Positions 1 to 6,459 of a DNA stretch of 7,287 nt are shown here, piece after piece. Made by a program: the position numbers and the translations under genes. Source of the stretch: an uncultured Flammeovirgaceae bacterium (GTDB lineage: Bacteria; Bacteroidota; Bacteroidia; Cytophagales; Cyclobacteriaceae); assembly GCA_946886805.1 (NCBI GenBank), contig CAMPJM010000197.1, positions 1-7,287 on the forward strand, written 5' to 3'. The notes under the pieces are model-generated. The model ran no database searches, was not told the origin of the DNA, and saw only the letters and a list, made by a program, of their open reading frames with translations. Positions within the stretch are counted from its first letter, which is position 1, and each line of letters starts with the position of its first letter.

Positions 1-72
1 ATATAGAGCCTTAATTACTCACAAAATATTTACCTCACTTTTTAAAAGGCAAATGTTTAACAAAAAGACAAT
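1..72 (+). other. 5' flank of the HD-domain gene
   Basis: This AT-rich leader has no recognisable Bacteroidota promoter (no TAnnTTTG) and no clear Shine-Dalgarno sequence. It holds a seven-codon open frame starting at ATG 53-55 whose TGA (74-76) overlaps the TTG start of the next gene in another frame. An in-frame TAA at 58-60 prevents the HD frame from extending further upstream. Confidence 0.5.
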
Positions 73-1302
73 TTGAATAAGAAAAAAATTTTTAATGACC
101 CGGTTTATGGATTCGTAACCATTCCGAGCGATTTAATCTTTGATATTATCGAACATCCTTTTTTTCAAAGGTTACGTAGAATCAAACAACTTGGTTTAAC
201 AGATCTTGTTTATCCAGGTGCCTTACATACCCGATTTCATCATGCCCTTGGAGCAATGCATCTAATGGGCACCGCTCTTGACAATTTACGCAACAAGGGC
301 CATGAAATATCCGAGCAGGAATACCAGGCCATGCTTATTGCTATTTTATTACATGACATTGGCCACGGCCCTTTTTCTCATGCGCTGGAATACTGCCTCC
401 TTCCTGGCATAAAGCATGAGCATCTTTCAGTAATATTGATGAACCATTTAAATAAAGAGTTTAATGGTGAACTGACATTGGCAATAAAAATCTTCAATGA
501 TCAATATGAACGAAAATTTTTCCACGATCTTATAAGTAGCCAGCTTGATATTGACAGATTAGATTATTTAAAACGAGACAGCTTTTTTACGGGGGTATCC
601 GAAGGAACTATCGGCGCCAACCGCATTATTAAAATGCTTGATATTAAAAATGACCACATTGTTGTCGAAGAAAAAGCAATTTACAGCATTGAGAATTTTC
701 TGAATGCCAGAAGGCTGATGTACTGGCAAGTTTACCTGCATAAAACCACCGTCAGTGCAGAAAAAATGATAATTCAGATTATCAGGAGAGCCAAAGATTT
801 AAAAGACCTTGGTGTATATCATTTTGCCAGCCCTTCTTTAAAACCATTTTTAGAAAATGATATTTCACTAGAAGATTTTAAAAATAATTCTGACATCTTA
901 AAATCATTTGGAACGTTAGATGATTATGACATTTGGGGTTCAATAAAAATGTGGAGCGGCCACAAAGATAAAGTCCTTTCCAAGCTCAGTAATATGTTAT
1001 TGGATAGAAAACTATTTAAAGTAGTGCTTTCAAATACTGAGCCGGAGGAAAGCCAGATTCAACAATTGAAAAAAAATATTCACCTGCGCTATAATATAAA
1101 TCAGGAAAGTGTTAAATATTTTCTCATTCATGGGAGCATGAGCAATGCAGCTTATTTGGCGGGCGGCCCTAATATAAATATTTTAACCAAAGCTGGAGAG
1201 ATAATTGATGTAGCTCAAGCATCAGATTTACCGAATATAAAAGCCATGAGTAAAATTGTTAAAAAAAACTACCTCTGCTTTCCTAAAGATGTATATTTGT
1301 GA
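73..1302 (+). CDS. HD-domain phosphohydrolase, SAMHD1/dGTPase-like
   Basis: This 409-residue protein is probably a cytoplasmic metal-dependent phosphohydrolase of the HD superfamily, and dNTP triphosphohydrolase is the closest characterised activity. The four metal ligands of the SAMHD1 type are visible: His57 in the Arg-Phe-His-His segment (Arg54 matches SAMHD1 Arg164), His94-Asp95 in LLHDIGHGPFSH, and Asp161 in SQLDIDRLDYLKRD. His98, His103, His115, Tyr165 and Asp169 also match SAMHD1 active-site positions. The C-terminal half (about 190-409) has no motif I recognise. The start is TTG: an in-frame stop lies 12 nt upstream and the next Met is residue 62, inside the HD core. It is 28 nt upstream of lpxD on the same strand and probably co-transcribed. 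An HD gene beside lpxD is, from memory, a recurring Bacteroidota arrangement. The family call is firm, but the substrate is inferred and untested. Confidence 0.93.
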   Translation: MNKKKIFNDPVYGFVTIPSDLIFDIIEHPFFQRLRRIKQLGLTDLVYPGALHTRFHHALGAMHLMGTALDNLRNKGHEISEQEYQAMLIAILLHDIGHGPFSHALEYCLLPGIKHEHLSVILMNHLNKEFNGELTLAIKIFNDQYERKFFHDLISSQLDIDRLDYLKRDSFFTGVSEGTIGANRIIKMLDIKNDHIVVEEKAIYSIENFLNARRLMYWQVYLHKTTVSAEKMIIQIIRRAKDLKDLGVYHFASPSLKPFLENDISLEDFKNNSDILKSFGTLDDYDIWGSIKMWSGHKDKVLSKLSNMLLDRKLFKVVLSNTEPEESQIQQLKKNIHLRYNINQESVKYFLIHGSMSNAAYLAGGPNINILTKAGEIIDVAQASDLPNIKAMSKIVKKNYLCFPKDVYL

Positions 1303-1330
1303 CACTTATTAGAATTATATAATTTTAAAA

Positions 1331-2371
1331 ATGGAATTTAGTATCGATCAGATAGCTGGAATGCTTGGTGGTGAAGTAAAAGGCGATGGTTCGCTCAAAA
1401 TCAGGACACTGTCCCAGATTGAGAAAGCCGCAGAAGGCAGCCTTTCATTTTTGTCAAACCTTAAGTATGAAAATCACATTTACACGACTGAGGCCAGTGC
1501 CGTTATCGTAAGTAAAGATTTCAGTCCTAAGAAGAAAATACAACCCACGCTTATTGCCGTAGAAGATCCATATACCAGTTTTACAGTATTGTTGGAGGAA
1601 TACCATAAATTTTTAAATTATCAAAAATCCGGAATCGAACAACCTTCCTATATCGGCGAAAATTCAACCTATGGCGATGATGTTTATCGAGGAGCTTTTT
1701 CCTATATCGGCAGCAATGTAAAAATTGGCTGCAACGTAAAAATTTATCCACATAGTTACATAGGCGATAATGTTTCAGTTGGAGACAACACTATTATTCA
1801 GACAGGGGTAAAAATTTATGCTCAATCCCGTATTGGTAATAATTGCGTAATTCATGCGGGTACAGTAATCGGAAGCGATGGATTTGGCTTTGCCCCACAA
1901 AAAGACGGTACGTATAAAACTATACCGCAGTTAGGGAATGTAATAATAGAAGACAATGTAGATATAGGGGCCAACACTGTTATTGATTGCGCTACTCTTG
2001 AATCAACAATTATTAGAAAGGGTGTGAAATTGGATAATTTGATTCAAATTGCACATAATGTAGAAATAGGTAAAAATACTGTCATAGCAGCGCAATCAGG
2101 CATTTCTGGTTCAGCAAAAATTGGCGAAAATTGCATTATCGCTGGGCAAGTTGGTATAGTTGGTCACTTGACTATAGCCGACAAAACAACTGTCGGGGCA
2201 CAGGCGGGCGTAGGAAAATCAATAAAAGAAAGTGGTGCAATACTGTTGGGAAGCCCGGGATTCGACAGAGCAAAGTACCTACGATCTTATGCAGCTTATA
2301 GAAATTTACCGGAATTAGTTAAACGAATTAAGGAACTTGAAGAAAAAATACTAAATTTGCCCACCAATTAG
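1331..2371 (+). CDS. lpxD: UDP-3-O-acylglucosamine N-acyltransferase LpxD
   Basis: LpxD catalyses the third step of lipid A synthesis: it transfers a 3-hydroxyacyl chain from acyl carrier protein to the 2-amino group of UDP-3-O-acylglucosamine in the cytoplasm. The 346-residue length is normal for the family. Residues 1-100 form the N-terminal uridine-binding domain. Residues about 105-310 are hexapeptide repeats of a left-handed beta helix. Residues about 315-346 are a charged C-terminal helix. The family hallmark SDGFGFA is at 182-188. His242 in QIAHNV matches the E. coli catalytic His239, and His279 in VGHL matches His276. The ATG follows the HD gene by 28 nt with an A-rich upstream stretch and no Shine-Dalgarno sequence. 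The stop is 9 nt before lpxC/fabZ, so the three genes probably form one transcript. It is not LpxA, which lacks the N-terminal domain and is encoded separately downstream. Confidence 0.97.
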   Translation: MEFSIDQIAGMLGGEVKGDGSLKIRTLSQIEKAAEGSLSFLSNLKYENHIYTTEASAVIVSKDFSPKKKIQPTLIAVEDPYTSFTVLLEEYHKFLNYQKSGIEQPSYIGENSTYGDDVYRGAFSYIGSNVKIGCNVKIYPHSYIGDNVSVGDNTIIQTGVKIYAQSRIGNNCVIHAGTVIGSDGFGFAPQKDGTYKTIPQLGNVIIEDNVDIGANTVIDCATLESTIIRKGVKLDNLIQIAHNVEIGKNTVIAAQSGISGSAKIGENCIIAGQVGIVGHLTIADKTTVGAQAGVGKSIKESGAILLGSPGFDRAKYLRSYAAYRNLPELVKRIKELEEKILNLPTN

Positions 2372-2375
2372 GGGA
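2370..2375 (+). promoter_or_regulatory. SD-like ribosome binding site of lpxC/fabZ
   Basis: The sequence AGGGGA overlaps the lpxD stop codon and ends 5 nt before the lpxC/fabZ ATG. It is the best Shine-Dalgarno match before any main gene in the window; the others start after A/T-rich sequence. It supports the ATG at 2381 and suggests translation is passed on from lpxD. Confidence 0.5.
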
Positions 2376-2380
2376 AGCTT

Positions 2381-3772
2381 ATGAACATCAAACAACACAC
2401 AATTAAGAAAGCAGTAACAGTTTCTGGTGTGGGTCTTCATACTGGCGTACAAGCCAATATGACTTTTTTGCCTGCCAAACCAAACCATGGGATCAAATTT
2501 CAAAGAGTAGATTTGGACGGAGAACCTATCGTAGATGCCGATGTAGACAATGTGGTAGATCTATCAAGAGGTACAACAATTGAACAAAACGGTGCCAGAA
2601 TTAATACAGTTGAGCATACGCTCGCTGCATTAGTAGGTTTGGAAATCGACAATATTCTCATCCAATTAGACGGGCCGGAACCGCCCATAATGGATGGCAG
2701 TTCAAAAATGTTTGTAGATGCTATTTTAGAAGTTGGCACAGAGGAACAAAATGCCCTTCGTAATTTTTATGAGGTGCAGGAAAGTATCTTTTACAGGGAT
2801 AGCCAAAGAAACGTCGAAATTGCAGCTTTACCGCTTGATGATTATCGAGTAACTGTCATGGTTGACTATAACTCTCCTGTTTTAGGCAGTCAACATGCTT
2901 CCTTAACTGACATCAAACAGTTCAGAAAGGAAATCGCTTCGTGTAGAACTTTTTGTTTTTTACACGAACTTGAAATGCTTCATAAAAACAACCTTATTAA
3001 AGGTGGTGACCTGAACAACGCTATAGTAGTGGTTGACAGGATGATTGAAGATCATGAGCTGGAAAGCCTTGCCTCTTTGTTTAACAAACCTAAGGTGGAA
3101 GTTAAAAAAGAAGGAATTTTAAACAATGTAGAACTTCGTTATAAGAACGAACCTGCCAGGCACAAGCTTCTTGATGTAATGGGTGACCTTGCTTTGGTGG
3201 GCCGTCCTATAAAAGCGCAAATTTTGGCCGCTCGTCCCGGACATGCCGCAAATGTTGCCTTTGCAAAGAAATTGAAAAAGGCGATGGTAAAAGTGTCTAA
3301 CGCAAGCATTCCTCACTATGACCCGAAATTACCTCCGGTACTGGATATTAAACAAATTAGTAATATCCTACCTCATAGATATCCGTTTCAACTAATTGAT
3401 AAAATTTTTCATTTAGATGAAACTTCTGTTGCAGGGGTAAAAAACGTGACAATGAACGAGCCATTTTTCCAGGGACATTTTCCCGGCAATCCTGTTATGC
3501 CAGGAGTACTACAGGTAGAAGCAATGGCTCAAACAGGGGGAATATTAGTTTTAAGTACCGTTCCCGATCCTGAAAATTATTGGACTTACTTTTTAGGAAT
3601 AGAAAACTTTAGGTTTAGAAAAATGGTTCTTCCCGGCGACACCCTCGTTTTTAAATGCGAACTATTGGCACCAATAAAAAGAGGAATTGCAAAAATGCAG
3701 GGTAAAGCCTATGTAGGTAACACGCTTGTTTGTGAAGGTATCATGACAGCAAGCATAGTAAAAAAAGGCTAA
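2381..3772 (+). CDS. lpxC/fabZ: Bifunctional LpxC deacetylase / FabZ dehydratase fusion
   Basis: This 463-residue protein joins two enzymes. Residues 1 to about 305 are LpxC, the zinc-dependent deacetylase that commits UDP-3-O-acyl-GlcNAc to lipid A. Residues about 318-463 are FabZ, the (3R)-hydroxyacyl-ACP dehydratase of fatty-acid elongation. In LpxC, Glu78-His79 (VEHTLAAL), His261 and Asp265 ([10 protein letters not shown]) and His288 (PGHAAN) match E. coli Glu78, the zinc ligands His79, His238 and Asp242, and His265; Thr190-Phe191 also align. The 23-residue offset reflects insertions between Thr190 and His261. In Fab[12 protein letters not shown] starts at 330, and the catalytic His366 ([11 protein letters not shown]) and Glu380 (QVEAMAQ) have the standard 14-residue spacing. 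The fusion is typical of Bacteroidota. It links the lipid A and phospholipid branches that compete for 3-hydroxyacyl-ACP and fixes their enzyme ratio. The start is 9 nt after lpxD. Confidence 0.98.
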   Translation: MNIKQHTIKKAVTVSGVGLHTGVQANMTFLPAKPNHGIKFQRVDLDGEPIVDADVDNVVDLSRGTTIEQNGARINTVEHTLAALVGLEIDNILIQLDGPEPPIMDGSSKMFVDAILEVGTEEQNALRNFYEVQESIFYRDSQRNVEIAALPLDDYRVTVMVDYNSPVLGSQHASLTDIKQFRKEIASCRTFCFLHELEMLHKNNLIKGGDLNNAIVVVDRMIEDHELESLASLFNKPKVEVKKEGILNNVELRYKNEPARHKLLDVMGDLALVGRPIKAQILAARPGHAANVAFAKKLKKAMVKVSNASIPHYDPKLPPVLDIKQISNILPHRYPFQLIDKIFHLDETSVAGVKNVTMNEPFFQGHFPGNPVMPGVLQVEAMAQTGGILVLSTVPDPENYWTYFLGIENFRFRKMVLPGDTLVFKCELLAPIKRGIAKMQGKAYVGNTLVCEGIMTASIVKKG

Positions 3773-4006
3773 ATATTTCAGGATAATCAGAAACTCAGAA
3801 GAAAAAAATCTGTGCTAGCATTTAAGGGTAGAGCTTAAACGAACTATTTTATAATTAAAAACCTTTAACTGTTTAGGACGAATTTATGGTAAGTGAAATA
3901 AGACCTTCACTTCCAATTATTTGATTAACTAGTGTATACAAGCACTATTTAGGAAATAGATCATGAAGTTTCCGCCAGTTAGTGCTAAATAGATAAATAA
4001 TTACGA
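3773..4006 (+). other. lpxC-lpxA intergenic region with inverted repeats
   Basis: These 234 nt contain no convincing gene. Three short inverted repeats lie in it: TTTAAG/CTTAAA (3821-3826 with 3834-3839, 7-nt loop), AAGTGAA/TTCACTT (3891-3897 with 3906-3912, 8-nt loop), and a compound stem formed by AGCACT/AGTGCT (3941-3946 with 3981-3986) around GGAAA/TTTCC (3952-3956 with 3969-3973). The last stem competes with CTATTTAG/CTAAATAG (3945-3952 with 3985-3992). A 12-codon open frame (3886-3924) follows an AGGA 7 nt upstream. There is no TAnnTTTG promoter and no U-tract terminator. It may be the lpxA 5' leader or a decayed insertion. The structures were found by eye, without folding energies. Confidence 0.4.
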
Positions 4007-4786
4007 ATGAATCAACCATTAGCTTATATACATCCCCAAGCTAAAATTGCGAGGAACGTTGTGATTGAACCTTTTGCAACCATTCATAAGAATGTAGAAA
4101 TAGACGAAGGTACCTGGATAGGTTCTCACGTTACGATTATGGAGGGAGCAAGAATTGGGAAAAATTGTAAAATTTATCCGGGTGCTGTTATTTCCTCTAC
4201 TCCTCAGGATCTAAAGTTCGGGGGAGAAGAAACCACTGCTATAGTGGGAGACAACACCGTTGTGAGAGAGTTTGTGACCATAAGCAGGGGAACTGTAGAT
4301 AAATATAAGACAGAAGTGGGTAAAAATTGCCTACTTATGGCATATGTTCATGTAGCGCATGATTGCGTAATTGGCAACAACTGCATATTGGCGAATGGCG
4401 TTCAGTTAGCAGGGCATGTGTTGATAGATGACTATGTAGTAATAGGCGGATCCAGTGCTGTTCACCAGTTTGTAAAAATAGGGCCACACGTAATGGTGTC
4501 AGGCGGGTCTCTGGTAAGAAAAGATGTACCTCCTTATACCAAAGCGGCGAGGGAGCCTCTGAGTTATTGCGGAATTAATTCTATAGGCTTAAGAAGGCGA
4601 GGATTTTCCAATGAAAAAATAAATGAAATCCAGGAGATATACCGGCATATATTTTTAAGAGGGATCAATAATTCCAAGGCATTGGATATGGTGGAGTTGG
4701 ATATGCCGTCTTCAAGAGAAAGAGATCTGATAATTAACTTCATTAGGAATTCAGACAGGGGCATAATGAAAGGTTTTTCCCATTAA
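4007..4786 (+). CDS. lpxA: Acyl-ACP-UDP-GlcNAc O-acyltransferase LpxA
   Basis: LpxA catalyses the first, reversible step of lipid A synthesis: it moves a 3-hydroxyacyl chain from acyl carrier protein to the 3-OH of UDP-GlcNAc in the cytoplasm. The 259-residue length is typical. Residues about 5-185 are hexapeptide repeats of a left-handed beta helix, and 190-259 form the C-terminal helical domain. The catalytic His118 (VAHDC) matches E. coli His125; His137 (LAGHV) and His153 (AVHQF) match His144 and His160, a constant offset of seven. Gly166 falls at the acyl-chain ruler position Gly173 of E. coli, which fits a long 3-hydroxyacyl donor. The DVPPY motif is at 173-177. The ATG has no Shine-Dalgarno sequence. 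Unlike the compact block upstream, the gene is separated from its neighbours by 234 and 228 nt of non-coding DNA, so it may have its own transcript. It lacks the N-terminal domain that would make it LpxD. Confidence 0.98.
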   Translation: MNQPLAYIHPQAKIARNVVIEPFATIHKNVEIDEGTWIGSHVTIMEGARIGKNCKIYPGAVISSTPQDLKFGGEETTAIVGDNTVVREFVTISRGTVDKYKTEVGKNCLLMAYVHVAHDCVIGNNCILANGVQLAGHVLIDDYVVIGGSSAVHQFVKIGPHVMVSGGSLVRKDVPPYTKAAREPLSYCGINSIGLRRRGFSNEKINEIQEIYRHIFLRGINNSKALDMVELDMPSSRERDLIINFIRNSDRGIMKGFSH

Positions 4787-5014
4787 CATTTCACGCTAAG
4801 AACGCAAAGAAATTGCTCAGTAAGTATTATAGTGTAGAAAAAGGAGCTGAATATTTCTTATTGAACTCTCTTGTGTCGTTAACATAGGCGCGTTATCATA
4901 ATCTCAAGAGGACGAAATAAATGTCCAAGTATTAAATAACATCTTTGAAAGTCTCTGCGCCCACTACGATTCACTTTTCGAAAGTTTATCTAAAACCTCT
5001 CACCTAAATATTTC
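4787..5014 (+). other. lpxA-ABC intergenic region, possible decayed repeat
   Basis: These 228 nt have no gene. The left end (4791-4808) carries CGCTAAGAACGCAAAG. Near the right end (4943-4962) is an imperfect inverted counterpart, CTTTGAAAGTCTCTGCGCCC. Such CGC-AAAG units resemble dispersed intergenic repeats I associate with Bacteroidota, so this may be an eroded copy. A 6-bp inverted repeat CTCTTG/CAAGAG (4868-4873 with 4905-4910) encloses a 31-nt loop. CATCTTTG at 4940-4947 is one base from the Bacteroidota -7 box but has no matching -33 element. Confidence 0.3.
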
Positions 5015-5653
5015 ATGGAAATTGTTGTAAAAAAGCTCGGAAAGCAATTTCAAAATGAATGGATTTTCAGAAACCTCGATTTCCGCTTCGAATTAAATAA
5101 AATTTACGCTGTAACCGGACCAAATGGAAGTGGAAAATCTACTTTACTGCAAGTATTGTCTGGCTTTTTACAACCAACAAGCGGAGAAATTGTCTATCAA
5201 AACAGCCAAACTACCATAGATCCCGACCAATTTTACCAGTACATTACCGTGGCTACTCCTTACACGGAACTAATAGAAGAATTTACTGCAATGGAGCTCC
5301 TCAAGTTCCATTTTAAATTTAAACGGCTTCGTGAAGGCAAAGACATTGAAAACTTTCTGTCGGATATCTGCCTTCCAAGAACAGAAGATAAAATTCTAAA
5401 AAACTTTTCATCAGGAATGAAGCAAAGGCTAAAATTAGGTTTAGCTTTTTATTCTGACACACCGGTTATCCTTTTGGATGAACCAACTTCCAATCTCGAT
5501 GAAGAAGGAATTAAATGGTTCCAAAAAACTCTTTCCCAGGAAAGAAAAAACAGAACAATTATAATATCGTCTAACCAGCCTTACGAGTACGAACAAAGTG
5601 ACGAGACATTAAACATACTTTCTTATAAAACACCTCAAAAAGCAAAAGCATAG
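5015..5653 (+). CDS. ABC-type ATPase subunit, noncanonical Q- and H-loops
   Basis: This 212-residue protein is a single ABC nucleotide-binding domain and should bind and hydrolyse ATP on the cytoplasmic side of a membrane complex. Walker A is GPNGSGKST (35-43), the signature is FSSGMKQR (131-138), Walker B is VILLDEP (151-157) and the D-loop is SNLD (159-162). Two switch residues are missing. The Q-loop region (VATPYTELIEEFT, 79-91) has no glutamine, and the H-loop reads SSNQP with Asn187 where histidine is expected. From memory, close Bacteroidota homologues share the SNQP sequence, so this may be a subfamily trait. No permease gene is adjacent, so partner and substrate are unknown. The sequence resembles small CcmA-type export ATPases. 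It is unlikely to be LptB, which has a canonical H-loop. The start has no Shine-Dalgarno sequence. Confidence 0.9.
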   Translation: MEIVVKKLGKQFQNEWIFRNLDFRFELNKIYAVTGPNGSGKSTLLQVLSGFLQPTSGEIVYQNSQTTIDPDQFYQYITVATPYTELIEEFTAMELLKFHFKFKRLREGKDIENFLSDICLPRTEDKILKNFSSGMKQRLKLGLAFYSDTPVILLDEPTSNLDEEGIKWFQKTLSQERKNRTIIISSNQPYEYEQSDETLNILSYKTPQKAKA

Positions 5654-5873
5654 GGAAACGCACCGATTTTTTAGTTCTTATACCTTACATTGTGATATAA
5701 AACAACAAATGGACATTAATAATATTTTTTAAGTCCTTATTTTTTACTTATAATTGTTGTGTATTTTCTTTGTTTGTACAATTTTGTTATAGTTGGCTAT
5801 AGTAAATGAAAAACTTCATTCCAGTTGATGTTAAAAACATTCTAAAACTTTTTACCTTAAATATTAATAGAAC
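5654..5873 (+). other. AT-rich intergenic region before the lipoprotein
   Basis: These 220 nt hold a weak terminator candidate near 5711-5745 and a weak -7-like box TATAGTTG (5788-5795; one base off TAnnTTTG, with no well-spaced -33 TTG). They also hold a small hairpin AATGAA/TTCATT (5805-5810 with 5815-5820) and the 23-codon open frame listed separately. A promoter for the lipoprotein probably lies here, but I cannot place it. Confidence 0.4.
5711..5745 (+). terminator. Possible intrinsic terminator after the ABC gene
   Basis: GGAC-A-TTAA (5711-5719) pairs with TTAAGTCC (5729-5736) through eight base pairs with one bulged A and a 9-nt loop. A T-rich tract (5737-5745) follows. The stem is AT-rich and therefore weak. 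Its position 58 nt after the ABC stop codon fits termination there. Confidence 0.35.
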
Positions 5874-5877
5874 ATGA
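5806..5877 (+). CDS. Possible 23-codon upstream ORF overlapping the lipoprotein start
   Basis: An ATG at 5806 opens 23 codons (peptide beginning MKNFIPVDVK). Its TGA overlaps the lipoprotein ATG as ATGA (5874-5877), the arrangement used for translational coupling. The start codon sits in a small hairpin (5805-5820). There is no Shine-Dalgarno sequence, and the peptide resembles nothing I recognise. Coding is unproven; a frame this short can arise by chance in AT-rich DNA. Confidence 0.2.
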   Translation: MKNFIPVDVKNILKLFTLNINRT

Positions 5878-6314
5878 AAAAAATCAATTATTTGTTTTGC
5901 TGCCTGTTTTTAAGTGTGGCAATTTTAACAAGTTGCGGTAGTGATGATGGTGGAGGTGGCCCTACGGCTGAGGAAGCAGCAGTTGCAAAACTACAAGGAA
6001 GCTGGGAAGTAACTGAAGCAAAACGTGATACAGAGAATCTTACAGAGGATTATATGGATATGGTGGTGGTAATAGACGGTAAAAACATTTCAGCAACTGG
6101 GGAGCCAAGTACTTCTGTATTTCCTACAGGAAACTTTACTTTTGATGGAGACAATTACAATAAAATTCTGGTTGATGGTATAAACGTTGCTCTAAATGTA
6201 ACAGATACTAATTTAACAACATCTTTCGCTTTGGACGAGGAAGGAAATGATGCGTCCAGCAGAGTAACAGTAGTTCAGGGAAGCTATCGATTCACATTTG
6301 CTAAATCAGAATAA
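5874..6314 (+). CDS. Lipocalin-like surface lipoprotein
   Basis: This 146-residue protein is a predicted lipoprotein of unknown function. Residues 1-20 are a type II signal peptide (Lys2-Lys3, then a hydrophobic core), with the lipobox LTSC ending at Cys21. The mature protein begins Cys-Gly-Ser-Asp-Asp followed by four glycines. Serine and aspartates just after the lipidated cysteine resemble the lipoprotein export signal that directs Bacteroidota lipoproteins to the outer surface. Residues about 38-146 match the pattern of Bacteroidota lipocalin-like domains: an opening LQGSWEV (40-46), alternating beta strands, a central FPTGNFTFDG (82-91) and a closing GSYRFTF (136-142). A beta-barrel binding small hydrophobic ligands is possible, but no ligand can be named. 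The gene stands alone, with a 220-nt upstream gap and a convergent neighbour. The start lies directly before the Lys-rich signal peptide. Confidence 0.85.
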   Translation: MKKINYLFCCLFLSVAILTSCGSDDGGGGPTAEEAAVAKLQGSWEVTEAKRDTENLTEDYMDMVVVIDGKNISATGEPSTSVFPTGNFTFDGDNYNKILVDGINVALNVTDTNLTTSFALDEEGNDASSRVTVVQGSYRFTFAKSE

Positions 6315-6353
6315 AAAACAATTTAATCCCTTGTGTGAATTCAAAGTTAAAAT

Positions 6354-6459
6354 TAAAAATCATTGAAAATTAGTATTTATTTAACCTCACCCCCGAAATT
6401 CTTCGGGACCCTCTCCTAAAGAGAGAGGGTGTAAATGGTCTAATTTCCAATGATTTTTA
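6354..6459. repeat. 106-nt palindromic element with two internal hairpins
   Basis: Arms at 6354-6373 and 6440-6459 are inverted repeats, matching at 19 of 20 positions (mismatch A6366/C6447). Inside, ATTTA/TAAAT (6375-6379 with 6432-6436) extends the closing stem. Two adjacent hairpins follow: CCCGAA-ATTC-TTCGGG (6392-6407) and ACCCTCTC/GAGAGGGT (6408-6415 with 6423-6430). The whole would fold as a multibranch structure. The CCTCACCCCC...CCCTCTCC...GAGAGGG core resembles a dispersed repeat I recognise from Bacteroidota intergenic regions. No transposase gene is present, so any mobility would depend on one elsewhere. It sits between two convergent genes. Confidence 0.7.

Noticed and set aside
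1313..1324. 12-bp perfect palindrome AATTATATAATT before lpxD
   Set aside because: It is made only of A and T in an AT-rich gap, has no loop for a hairpin, and is easily explained by chance.
2500..2739. Open frame on the minus strand inside lpxC/fabZ
   Set aside because: It is antisense to a fully conserved LpxC coding region and resembles no known protein; the same holds for minus-strand frames at 3119-3316 and 4564-4764.
5015..5653. LptB, the ATPase of lipopolysaccharide export, suggested by the nearby lpx genes
   Set aside because: The protein is shorter than LptB and lacks the canonical Q-loop and H-loop; proximity to lpxA alone is not enough.
5709..5732. Seven-codon open frame in the ABC-lipoprotein gap
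   Set aside because: It is very short, has no ribosome binding site, and overlaps the candidate terminator stem.
5788..5795. TATAGTTG as a Bacteroidota -7 promoter box for the lipoprotein
   Set aside because: It is one base off the consensus and no -33 TTG sits at a suitable distance, so I did not list it as a promoter.
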